The notes under the pieces: generated by a model
Told to the model about the DNA's origin: nothing
What the model saw: the letters and a program-made list of their open reading frames with translations, nothing else
The model's database searches: none
In this document: one piece after another, positions 8,136 to 17,800 of the stretch
How positions within the stretch are numbered: position 1 is the first letter of the stretch
Layout of the letters: each line of letters begins with the position of its first letter
DNA from: Neolewinella persica DSM 23188
GTDB lineage: Bacteria > Bacteroidota > Bacteroidia > Chitinophagales > Saprospiraceae
Assembly: GCF_000373105.1 (NCBI RefSeq)
Contig: NZ_KB890418.1
Location: 100,472-164,471 of the forward strand
Length of the DNA stretch: 64,000 nt
Direction: 5' to 3'
Made by a program: the position numbers and the translations under genes

Positions 8136-9701
8136 ATGCAACATCCTAACCTAAAGGAAAATCTTTCCGTTTCCGCACTTGTGGAAGCCAGTATCAAAAC
8201 CGGTCAGGGCCGGCTATCTGATGCGGGCGCACTCATTATCAATACAGGGAAATTTACCGGCCGCTCTCCCAAGGACCGCTACATCGTAGAAGACGATATC
8301 ACCCGGGATAAAGTAGATTGGGGAAATATCAATATCCCTTTCACCTCTGCCGGCTACGACGCACTGGAAGAGAAAATCCTGAAGTACGCCAAAGGGCTCG
8401 ACACTGTGTACTACCGCGATGCCCAGGCTTGTGCCAGCCACAAGTACCGCATCGACGTAAAGGTGTACACCGAACAGCCCTGGCAAAATCTCTTCGCCTA
8501 CAATATGTTCCTTCGGCCTGATGGTGAAACCCACAGCAACCTACAGACCGACGAATGGACGATCTATGCCTTCCCCGGCTGCCTGGCGGATCCCGCTCTG
8601 CACGGTACCCGGCAGGAAAATTTCAGCATCATCAATTTCACCAAACAGACCATCATCATTGGTGGAACCGCCTACACGGGTGAAATCAAGAAGGGGATTT
8701 TCTCTGTACTGAACTTTGTTCTCCCGACGCGACGCAATGTCCTGAGCATGCACTGCTCCGCCAACGTTGGAACCAAAGGAGACAGCGCCCTGTTCTTCGG
8801 TCTTTCCGGTACCGGAAAAACTACCCTCAGCAACGACCCCGACCGCCGTTTAATTGGTGACGACGAGCACGGTTGGTCTCAGGCCAACGTGTTTAACCTG
8901 GAAGGTGGATGCTACGCAAAGGTCATTGACCTCAGCGAAACAAAAGAACCTCAGATTTATAAAGCCATCCGGTATGGTGCCCTTCTCGAGAACATTGACT
9001 TAAAGGAAGATGGCCATACCCCGGACTATGCCGGCAGCAGCATTACTCAGAATACCCGCGTGAGTTACCCGATCTACCACATCGATAACATCATGTACAA
9101 CTCCCGCGGAGACTTGCCGAAGAACATCTTCTTCCTGACTTGTGATGCCTTTGGCGTCCTGCCTCCCATCAGTAAGCTGACGCCTGAGCAGGCTATGTAC
9201 CACTTCATCAGTGGCTATACCGCCAAAATTGCCGGTACGGAGGCTGGGATAACGGAGCCACTCGCTACGTTCTCTGCCTGTTTCGGTGCTCCCTTTATCC
9301 CACTGCACCCAACCGTTTATGGCGATATGCTAGGCAATAAACTCAAAGCTGCGGCGGCGGATGGTAACCCCATAAATGTCTGGTTGATCAACACCGGCTG
9401 GACAGGTGGCGCTTACGGTACCGGTTCCCGCATGGAACTAACCTACACCCGCGCTATGATCAAAGCGGCCCTCACCGGCGCGCTTAATGACGTGGAGTTT
9501 CATCAGGAATCGTTTTTCGGACTTTCAATTCCAAAGACCTGCCCGGACGTCCCCAACGCGATCCTTAACCCCAGAGATACCTGGCGTAACGAAGAGGTTT
9601 ACGACGAAACTGCCAGGAAACTGGCAGGTCTGTTCAACAATAACTTCAAGGCTTTCGCCGACGAAGCTGACCCACTGGTCGTTGAGGCTGGACCTCGCTA
9701 G
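8136..9701 (+). CDS. pckA: Phosphoenolpyruvate carboxykinase (ATP)
   Basis: Converts oxaloacetate and ATP to phosphoenolpyruvate, CO2 and ADP, the first committed step of gluconeogenesis, in the cytoplasm. 521 residues from the ATG at 8136. A GTG at 8106 is also in frame but adds ten residues unlike the family. Visible motifs: the kinase-1 P-loop GLSGTGKTTLS starting at residue 222, the metal-binding kinase-2 loop IGDDEHGW around 240-247, the substrate segment GRSPKDRYIVED near 42-53, and the late TGWTGGAYGTGSRM block. The length and GxSGTGKT place it in the ATP-dependent, not the GTP-dependent, class. It is monocistronic and followed by a 13-bp perfect stem-loop. Confidence 0.97.
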   Translation: MQHPNLKENLSVSALVEASIKTGQGRLSDAGALIINTGKFTGRSPKDRYIVEDDITRDKVDWGNINIPFTSAGYDALEEKILKYAKGLDTVYYRDAQACASHKYRIDVKVYTEQPWQNLFAYNMFLRPDGETHSNLQTDEWTIYAFPGCLADPALHGTRQENFSIINFTKQTIIIGGTAYTGEIKKGIFSVLNFVLPTRRNVLSMHCSANVGTKGDSALFFGLSGTGKTTLSNDPDRRLIGDDEHGWSQANVFNLEGGCYAKVIDLSETKEPQIYKAIRYGALLENIDLKEDGHTPDYAGSSITQNTRVSYPIYHIDNIMYNSRGDLPKNIFFLTCDAFGVLPPISKLTPEQAMYHFISGYTAKIAGTEAGITEPLATFSACFGAPFIPLHPTVYGDMLGNKLKAAAADGNPINVWLINTGWTGGAYGTGSRMELTYTRAMIKAALTGALNDVEFHQESFFGLSIPKTCPDVPNAILNPRDTWRNEEVYDETARKLAGLFNNNFKAFADEADPLVVEAGPR

Positions 9702-9745
9702 TAGATTGTTCCCCAAATAATCCAGCATTGGCAAAATTAGCTTCA

Positions 9746-9778
9746 GGGGTTGTAAGTATTTTATTTACTTACAACCCC
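9746..9778 (+). terminator. Perfect stem-loop downstream of pckA
   Basis: GGGGTTGTAAGTA (9746-9758) pairs perfectly with TACTTACAACCCC (9766-9778) across a 7-nt loop. It lies 44 bases after the pckA stop. There is no U-run, so it is either a factor-assisted terminator, an RNA 3'-end stabiliser or an operator-like palindrome. Confidence 0.55.
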
Positions 9779-9796
9779 CGATTTGATTTTCGAAAG

Positions 9797-9804
9797 TATC
9801 TTTG
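9797..9804 (+). promoter_or_regulatory. -7 box for the pckA-xseA intergenic RNA
   Basis: TATCTTTG matches TAnnTTTG exactly. No open reading frame follows for over 600 bases, which suggests transcription of a non-coding RNA starting near 9810. Confidence 0.5.
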
Positions 9805-9809
9805 TACTC

Positions 9810-10060
9810 CCTTAATTGGAACAAGTTTTCAGATGTTAAAACATTATATCTGAACTCTTTAATCCAATTGGCCGTTAGGCTACGTACGTTGGTTAAGTAA
9901 GGTCTTTAAACCGCTACAAAAACACCTTCGGACCCCTCGGTTCCGGAAGCAAAACCAAGTCTTTGTTCCACCTCAGGCGGAACCGCAATCCTTAAAGTAG
10001 TTCGGTCTCCGGGCGAAGTCTGAGGGCATGGGTTTTCCGTTTTTGTAGCTGTATAACAAG
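9810..10060 (+). ncRNA. Candidate structured non-coding RNA (6S-like at most)
   Basis: A gene-free region with extensive complementarity. A 5' hairpin pairs TTGGA (9816-9820) with TCCAA (9863-9867) and, inside it, TCAGAT with ATCTGA. The main element is closed by an 11-bp perfect helix, GCTACAAAAAC (9913-9923) with GTTTTTGTAGC (10039-10049). It encloses two small hairpins: CTTCGGA with TCCGGAAG around 9927-9949, and GTTCC with GGAAC around 9965-9983. A long closing stem around an open interior recalls 6S RNA, and a Bacteroidota 6S class (6S-Flavo) is known, but no conserved 6S sequence was recognised. tmRNA, RNase P and SRP signatures are absent. The strand is chosen from the promoter box and the downstream terminator. 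Confidence 0.5.
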
Positions 10061-10099
10061 GTCTTAAAAAATTTAACTAAAAGAAATAGGTGACTAATT

Positions 10100-10169
10100 T
10101 ATGTGTCCTCCGTCAAAAAAGCGTCTCCAACAGGAAAGCACGCTTTTCATAAATGGAGGACATAACATA
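10100..10169 (+). ncRNA. Long hairpin RNA element
   Basis: TATGT (10100-10104) and GTCCTCC (10105-10111) pair with GGAGGAC (10155-10161) and ACATA (10165-10169). Inside, AAAAGCG (10117-10123) pairs with CGCTTTT (10141-10147). Together they form a hairpin of about 70 nt. It lies between the candidate RNA and the terminator and may be its 3' domain or a separate small RNA. Confidence 0.5.
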
Positions 10170-10210
10170 GGTTTTTCATGATATGAATATGGGTTTTAGG
10201 TGTTTTTCTA

Positions 10211-10246
10211 GGAGGGTCCGGACATTGTCTGGCCCTCTCTTTTTTT
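10211..10246 (+). terminator. Intrinsic terminator
   Basis: GAGGG...CCGGAC pairs with GTCTGG...CCCTC and is followed by a run of seven T (10240-10246). It is the clearest U-tract terminator in the window and no gene ends nearby on the plus strand, which supports transcription of the preceding non-coding region. Confidence 0.75.
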
Positions 10247-10260
10247 GGTGTGGGGGAAGG

Positions 10261-10375
10261 GAACCACTAAGGCACTGAGGCATTAAGTTTTACACTTTGA
10301 ACTGGTGACCCAGGCAACGCAACGAAAACGAGGGGCTGCGCTTGATCCTACAGATCTGCGCTGAGCCCTCGCTAC
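10261..10375. repeat. CACTAAGGCACTGAGG low-complexity stretch and imperfect hairpin
   Basis: GAACCACTAAGGCACTGAGG resembles a low-complexity phrase often seen between bacterial genes. It is followed at 10329-10375 by an imperfect hairpin (CGAGGG..CTGCGC with GCGCTGAGCCCTCG). No gene is present before xseA. Confidence 0.35.
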
Positions 10376-10459
10376 GCAAGACACCCCTCCGGGCCTAAGT
10401 GGGAATGCTCACTCCCCTCCACCAACTACATACTACCCACGAATCCCTACCTTCACCCC

Positions 10460-11722
10460 ATGGCTCCGGCAACCTACCAACTTTCCGATCTAACCAGCTT
10501 CATCCGACGCGTTTTCGCGCTGAATCTACCCGAACCTGTTTGGGTGGCGGCGGAATTGGCCCAGGTAAACATTTCCCGGGGACATTGTTGGCTGACATTG
10601 GTGCAAAAAGAAGCGGAGAGTGACGCCATCAAGGCCCAGCTGGAGGCCGTGGTTTGGGCTAATAAGCTCCGTGAATTACAGGGGATACATGGTTTAAAAA
10701 TGACTAAGGGGCTGTTGCAACAGGGCATGTCGGTCCGTTTGCGGGTAAGTACGTCTTTTCACGAGCGATTTGGTCTGCGGCTGGTTGTTGAAGACATTGA
10801 CCCGACCCACACCATCGGCGCGTTGGAACGCCGGCGACAACAAACGCTGGAAAGTTTGGCTGCCGATAATCTGATGAACCGTAATGCGGAGCTGCCCCTG
10901 CCCGTCGTGCCGCAACGATTGGCGGTCATCTCCAGCGATACCGCTGCTGGCCTCGCAGATTTTCGGGAACAGCTGGAGGGGAATCCCTACGGCTACCGTT
11001 TTCAACTGCGGCTATTTGGCGCCGCGATGCAGGGCGCCCAAACCAGCCCTGAAATCATCAGCCGGCTGCGGGAGATCCGCCGAAACTGGCCCGATGCTTT
11101 TGACGCCGTTGTTATCGTCCGTGGTGGAGGTGGGCGAACAGATTTGGCTGCTTTTGATGATGAGGCGCTCTGCAGGGCCGTTGCGGAATTTCCGTTACCG
11201 GTACTGTTAGGAATTGGCCATGAAACAGATGAAACGGTGCTTGATCGGGTGGCGCACAAAAGCCTGAAAACACCCACTGCTACGGCTGTTTTCCTGGTCG
11301 AACGCCTGATGCAGGCCGAGGTCCGCTTGCTGCAGTTAGGCAGAGGTGTTTTATCGGTTGGCACGCACCAGCTGTCGGCAGCGACACAAGAACTCAACCG
11401 GCAGGCCAGTGCTGTCCGCCAGGCCGCCGGGCAGTCTTTATTGCACGAACACCACCGACTGGACCGCCTGGCGGGGGAGCTGAACCAATTGCCGGGCAGG
11501 ATACTTTCTACGGCCAACGACCAATTGTCACATTATGAACAGTTACTGGCGGCCCTCCGGCCTGAAACAACCCTGGCCAGGGGCTACGCCCTGGTTAGCC
11601 AGGAAGGCCGGTTGATTACAAATCCTGATGATTTGGTCGAGGGTGAGGTAGACGTTCGGCTTAAAGAGGGTAGGGTGAAGTTAAAGATGCAGGGGCGGGG
11701 CTTGCCCCCGCCCACGGAATGA
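10460..11722 (+). CDS. xseA: Exodeoxyribonuclease VII large subunit
   Basis: Catalytic subunit of exonuclease VII, which degrades single-stranded DNA from both ends in repair and recombination. 420 residues, somewhat shorter than the E. coli protein. The N-terminal OB-fold (about 1-105) includes VWVAAELAQVNISRGHCWLTL. The nuclease domain contains PQRLAVISSDTAAGLADF, the hallmark VRGGGGRTDLAAFDDE and GIGHETDETVLDRVAHKSLKTPTA. The C-terminal helical region (280-370) and the final ARGYALV with a V-RLKEGRV-like ending are typical. The small subunit XseB is not next to it; it must lie elsewhere. The ATG at 10460 aligns with the OB-fold start. Confidence 0.94.
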   Translation: MAPATYQLSDLTSFIRRVFALNLPEPVWVAAELAQVNISRGHCWLTLVQKEAESDAIKAQLEAVVWANKLRELQGIHGLKMTKGLLQQGMSVRLRVSTSFHERFGLRLVVEDIDPTHTIGALERRRQQTLESLAADNLMNRNAELPLPVVPQRLAVISSDTAAGLADFREQLEGNPYGYRFQLRLFGAAMQGAQTSPEIISRLREIRRNWPDAFDAVVIVRGGGGRTDLAAFDDEALCRAVAEFPLPVLLGIGHETDETVLDRVAHKSLKTPTATAVFLVERLMQAEVRLLQLGRGVLSVGTHQLSAATQELNRQASAVRQAAGQSLLHEHHRLDRLAGELNQLPGRILSTANDQLSHYEQLLAALRPETTLARGYALVSQEGRLITNPDDLVEGEVDVRLKEGRVKLKMQGRGLPPPTE

Positions 11723-11815
11723 TCCCCGTCATCAGGGGCAGCGCTTGCCCCCCCCGCCCACAGAATGATCCCCGTCATCAGTGGTGGGGCCAGCCCCCGA
11801 CCCGCACGGTTGGGA
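11693..11815. repeat. Tandem GC-rich palindromic repeat (about 45-60 bp units)
   Basis: Two and a half diverged copies: GGGGCGGGGCTTGCCCCCGC followed by CACGGAATGATCCCCGTCATCA, then GGGGCAGCGCTTGCCCC with the same tail, then GTGGTGGGGCCAGCCCC. Each unit can form a GGGGC/GCCCC hairpin. It starts within the last codons of xseA and runs to the promoter of the next gene. A single related unit, GGGGCGGGGCTTGCCCC, is at 39210. Confidence 0.7.
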
Positions 11816-11836
11816 GAATTTTGCACCGTATATTTG
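11810..11836 (+). promoter_or_regulatory. Bacteroidota-type promoter of the giant secreted protein
   Basis: TTG (11810-11812), a 16-nt spacer and TATATTTG (11829-11836) approximate TTG-N17-23-TAnnTTTG. The ATG lies 35 bases downstream. Confidence 0.55.
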
Positions 11837-11871
11837 CCAAATAATCCCTCATTTTCAGCGTTTATCATCCC

Positions 11872-14800
11872 ATGTACCACAAAATTATCACCCTGGTCCT
11901 CTGCTGTGGACTGTCCCTATCGGCGTGGGGGCAAAGGTGTGGTTTTACGGATACGGTGGCCATCGGAGCTTTCGGATCAACGGACATTGAAGTGTCCATC
12001 GAAGATTACCTGAACAATGACCTGAGTAACGCCGGGCAGGGCCTTTGCGGCGTCAGCGTTTACTTCCAGCATTCGTATGTATATGATTTCACGCTGACGG
12101 TGACCAGCCCCGCCGGGCAATCCGTCCAGCTGATCGGTCCGGTCAATGCCCAAACCCGTCCGCCCACCAACCTGGCGCGCTGGTTCATCGATTTCAATAC
12201 TTGTGGAGAACCAACGGCACCCGATACAGGTGCCCCCGGACAATGGAATAATAACGCCCCCTTCAACTGGTCAGCTTTCGGTTTGTACCGGGGCGAGTAC
12301 GCCCCGGCAAGCGGATGCCTCGAAGATTTTAATACTGGTCCGGTCAACGGAAACTGGACCTTTACCTTCAATACGACCCGCACCTTACAGTCAGGACGAC
12401 TGACTTACCTGCTCCTGGAATTCTGCGATGACCTCAACGCCCAGGGACCCTGTTGTTTTGCGGATGCCGGTGAGCTGGAACCTGTCCCGGAAATTGAAAT
12501 CTGTGAATTCACCCCGGCCTTTCCGGTAGGTTTGCCCCCGCGCTACCGCCGGCCCCGGCCCGATGCTGCGCTGTATGGCTACACCTATGCCATTGCCCGC
12601 AACGATTCGGTTCTGTACGTGCAGGACAATCCCGATTTGGGTAACTTCCCCGCTGGCAGTTACGAAATCTGTGGCCTGAGTTATCGACTGGGAGAACTAG
12701 GGCAGCTACCGGTGGACGGAACCATGACTTTTGATGACTTGCGACAGGATTTTTCGGCCGTTTCGCCACTACTTTGTGCGGACCTTACACCGGTATGCCA
12801 ATTGGTCCGTTTATTCCCGATTCCGGATACGACTTTCGTCTCGGCCAAGATTTGTGATGGCGGTGTTTATCGGGTAGGCTTTACGGATTACACCACTACT
12901 GGGATCCACCCGACAACGCTCGGGGGACGGGCGGGGTGCGACAGCATAGTTGTGCTGGACCTGGAAGTGGTCACCACCCTGCGGGAAACGCTGGATACGA
13001 CCATTTGCGCCGAAGCGGTTTACCCTCAGGACGGCAACCTGTACAATATTCCGGGGACCTACGTAGACACGGTGCTTTCCGTGCTTGGTTGCGACAGCAT
13101 AATTACCCTGAATTTATCCGTTGCGGCAGCCATTACTTTTGATACAACTCTCGCCATTTGTGCAGGAGATTCCTTTCTCATCGGCACGGAACCTTTCTTT
13201 AATACCATTCAGACGACGCGGGTGATCCCCGCCGCAAATGGCTGTGATTCTACGGTAAACCTTGACCTGATCGTTATCGATCCGATCATCAGCCTGGCGC
13301 CGGTCGGATCGGGGCTTAGTTGTGACAACCCTACAATTTTATTGGATGCATCCGCCAGCTCTTTCGAATTTATAAACCGTGGGGTATGGGTGAATACCTT
13401 GGGTGTCGAATTGGGTGTTTTACGAACCCTTACGGTGGATACCGGAGGGGTGTACATTTACGAATTGACGCACGATACCAGAGGGGTAGGGTGTACGGTG
13501 ACGGATACCTTGATTGTCCCCGATCTTCGGTTCGAAGTGGAAGCTGATTTGGCGCTGACGCAGGTGCAATGTACCGGACTTGATGAGCAATGTAACTTTA
13601 TCTCCTGCCGGAACCCTACGCTGGGTATTCTGGCAACCCCCTTTCCGGCCGGAGTCTACGACTTTCAGTGGTCGGTGCCGCCCGGCGGCAACATCATCGG
13701 CCCTTCGGATGGCCCGGAGATCGTTGTCGACGCCCCGGGCATTTACCCGTTAACGATTGAAAATCCGGCCACCGGTTGCCGCCTGGATACCTTCTATGCC
13801 ATCGGTATCGATACACTTACACCCAGCGTTGCGGTAACCGGAAACGAACTGCTCAACTGTGCGGTCACTTCCCTTAATCTACAAGCCGATACCAATCAGA
13901 TCAACCGGGCTAGCCTCGAATACACCTGGAGGGGAAGTTGCCTGCCAGGACCGGTCTCCGGCCCGATGCTGCAGCTGGATTGTCCGGGGTCCGTCACCCT
14001 AACGGTACTTAACCTCGCCAGCGGTTGCAGCAACGATACCACCTTTACCGTTGTTCAGGATATTGCTCCTTCCAACCTTTCCCTGGCACCTGCGGCCCCG
14101 CCCATATCCTGCTACTTTCCCGAACGAACACTGGATGCCTCTGGGAGCTCCTCCTCCAACGGTCAGGAGTTCTACTGGACCTACGAATCTGGCTCCGACA
14201 CCATTGGTTCGGCCGACACCCTGGTAGCCACCCTGGCCGGAATATATACCCTGACGGCCGTTGACCGCCTCAGCCGCTGCTCCGCCTCCGCGATGGTAAC
14301 CATCCCCGCCGATACCCTTAAGCCAGTAGCCGACTCGGGCATCGATACCCTCCGACTGAATTGCTATACCCCGACCCATACACTGGGTACTGCACTGACC
14401 AGTCAGGGACCGGAATTTGCCTACAGCTGGGTGATGATTGGTACTCCGTTCGATACCATTGGCCGGGATCGTACGCTTTTCGTTGATGATCCCGGCGGCT
14501 TCTTCCGCCTGGCCGTCACTAATGTAGACAACGGATGTGTTACTACGGACCAAACACGCGTCCTTCTGGAGCTGGATACCCCTTTTATCCGGATCGACCT
14601 GCCTTTTGAGTTTGATTGTTTCGTTGATTCGGTGTCCCTCGATGCCAGGAGTACTAACCTTAATTACGATAACGTACAAAATTGGAGTGGTCCATGTGTT
14701 CCAAACAATACGGATACCAGCCAGATCTGGGTTTACTGTCCGGGGACCTACTACTATACGGTGATTAATGAGGAAACCGGCTGCCGATCCCGGGATTCCG

Positions 14801-17800
14801 TAACGGTTTCCCTCGCTAACAACAGCGTGGTGGCCCTACTGCCCGATACGGCTTTCCTGAACTGTGAAACCGGGCAAACCAGAATTGATCGCAGCCAGGG
14901 GACAGACGCTCCGGTTGTCAGGTGGTTCAGGGATGGAACTCCGGTAAACCTGCTTGGGCAACGACCAGTGGTCACGGTGCCGGGTATTTACACGCTGGTC
15001 TTAGGTAACTTTAACGAGAGCTGCCTGGACACCGCCCGAATTGTCGTCGCCGCTAATTGTCCGGCCCTTTCCGTAATCGTTCCTCCCGATAGCATTACTT
15101 GTGACAATTCGTTGGTGTTACTCGATGGTACTACTTCCGTCCCGACTGCCGGCCCCAACGTAACAACAGAGTGGCTCATTCCAACGGGAGCCGTTGTCCG
15201 AACGGATCCCAATGAACGTCTCCTTACAGTGTTTACGCCAGGAACCTTTGGCTTTGTAATCAACAACCTTATCTCCGGCGACGCTGATACCACCTACGTG
15301 GACGTAGCCCGGAACCTGATCCAGCCAATCGCCGATGCCGGACTTCCGGATACAGTAAATTGTTATCAAAGAACAGTAACCCTAAGCGGAGCAGGAAGCT
15401 CCTCTGGCCCGGTCTTTGACTATTTGTGGACGAATACGGCGGACGATACCCTGGGCATAAACCGGGAGGTGGACGTATCAAGTGGGGGCATTTACCTGCT
15501 CCGGGTTACCCAGCGGGAAACTGGTTGTGATGCCGTAGATAACGTTCGGGTATTCAATAACTTAGAGGTGCCCGATTTAGCCTTCAGTTCTCCTGTTTTG
15601 CCCTGTGATACCATTGATTTTGCGCTGGCGGTTATTCCTGACGCACCGGGGAATTATGCGTTCAATTGGTCTGGGCCAGCCATTGTTGCACAAGGTGATT
15701 ACGATACCGTGCGGATTGCAGACGTTGGGGTCTACGCCGTAACGGTTACGAATATCGATAATGGTTGCCCGATCAGTGCTACCGTCGAGGCGACGCGTTT
15801 ACCTTGTCCGCCTTTCCCCATGCTGGAGGACACCACCCTGACCTGCCGGACGGATACCATTACTCTGTTGACGACATTTCGGGATCCATGTCAGGGATGT
15901 ACCTATACCTGGCGAAGAAATGGTGCTGTGGTGCCAGGAGAAAACACGACAGAATTGCGGGTCACAGAAACGGGCACCTACCGTATTGTGGTGATCAATG
16001 TATTTGGTCTGCGTGGAACGGCAGAAGCGGTGGTGACCGAAAGTCGGATTCTACCGGTTGGAAACGCAGGGCCGGATCGTAAGCTGAGCTGTAAAGTCAC
16101 CGATGTGCTCCTTTGGGAGGATGCTCCTGAACCGGATTTTCCTTTTTCATACCGCTGGGTTGGCCCGAATGGAGGCACCCTTGCCGGGGAAGAAGCCGAT
16201 AGTTTGCGGGTGTCCGCAGGGGGGCTGTATCAGTTGGAAACCACTAATTTGTTTAGTGATTGTCGTATCCTGGATACAGTACTGGTGACCTACGATACCG
16301 TTGCTCCGATAGCCAATGCCGGGAACAGCCGCTTGCTTGATTGTAATAATAAACGTCGGGTATTGGATGGGATTCGCTCGAGCCTTGGTATGCAGTACGT
16401 CTATCAATGGAGTGGGGGACCGTCCACCGCTTGCCTGGAAGGAACAGCTACCCTGAACCCATTAGTTCGCTGTGGCGGAGATTACCAGCTATTGGTCAGG
16501 GACACACTCAACGGTTGTAGCTCGACCGCTACCGTTCGGGTAGAAACTGATGAGGCTTTACCAATAGTTATTCCGATTCCTGACACCAGTGTTAATTGCG
16601 CCCGCGATACTTTAAGGTTGATTGGACAAGATATAAGCCGGGCAGATATTACCTACGGTTGGGAGCAAGTATTCCCCGGAGGAAATGTACCGTTACCGGA
16701 AGTCCAACCTGGTGTGGTTGAGGTGACCAATGCTGGTCGTTTTCGTTTTTACATCAGGAACGACCAGAACGGGTGTGATAACGACTTTACCGTAAATGTC
16801 TCTGCCGACCTCACCCTTCCACTTGCCAGAGCCAGTGCTCCGGACACGTTTTTCTGTGCCCTGGATTCTTTATTGGTAATAGGCTCCGGGACCGTTAATG
16901 GGCTAGAAGAGCCGACCTACTCCTGGCGATCCGCGACAGGGTTCTTTATTGATCATGCAGACGCTACTACCGCAACGATATTTCAACCGGATACCTACTT
17001 TTTTGAAGTGACGAACCCCCGCAATGCATGTGTGGCAATAGACAGTGTGGTGATCTTCCGGGACGTCGAGGCACCTATTGTTTTTGCTGGCGCAGATACG
17101 ACCCTGACTTGTAGCCGTAGGGTGCTGCAATTGAACGGTGACGGTATTACGGTGAGTGGACAAAGTCTTTTTTCGTGGACAACCACCGATGGCAACATAC
17201 TTTCTGGAGCGGGTACCCGCACACCGCTTGTGGACAGCACCGGACGATACCAAATGAACATTACGGACCCGGTGAACGATTGCTCGGGCGCAGACATCGT
17301 CAGGGTTTTTGAGGATACTTTGGCGCCTCGCCTTGTCATACGTGCAACGAGGGGATTCGCGCTTAGTTGTAATCTCCCTGAGGCGCAGCTGACCAGCCAG
17401 GTAAGCCAGACGCAGGGAAGTACCATCAGGTACCAATGGACCGGTCCTCCCGGAGCTATTCTTCAGGAACCGACAAATACCGATCGCCTCATGGTTTCCT
17501 CTTCTGGAAATTACAGGTTAATGGCAACAAGTGAAATTAATGGATGCGCTACCGTAGAAACGGTGCGTGTTACCCAAGACTTTACACCGCCAACGGTCAA
17601 TATTGTGCCACCCTTACCGCTAACCTGTAACCGGGATAGTACAGCGCTCCGGCTTGCCGGCGGGGCTCCTCCGGGGACATATCGTTTCATGTGGCTGGAT
17701 GATGGAAATGTGCTGCTGGGAGATGCCGTAAGCCAAACCGTTTTCGCTGAAGGGAGTTACACCCTCATTACTAGGGACCTGCAAAATGGCTGCAGGGATA

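Noticed and set aside
9810..10246. Identification as tmRNA, RNase P RNA or SRP RNA
   Set aside because: The conserved signatures (tRNA-like ends and tag frame; GAAAGTCCGGGC-type core; SRP tetraloop helix) were looked for and not seen.
13999..14679. 226-codon frame antisense inside the giant secreted protein
   Set aside because: The plus strand encodes regular Ig-like modules through this region.
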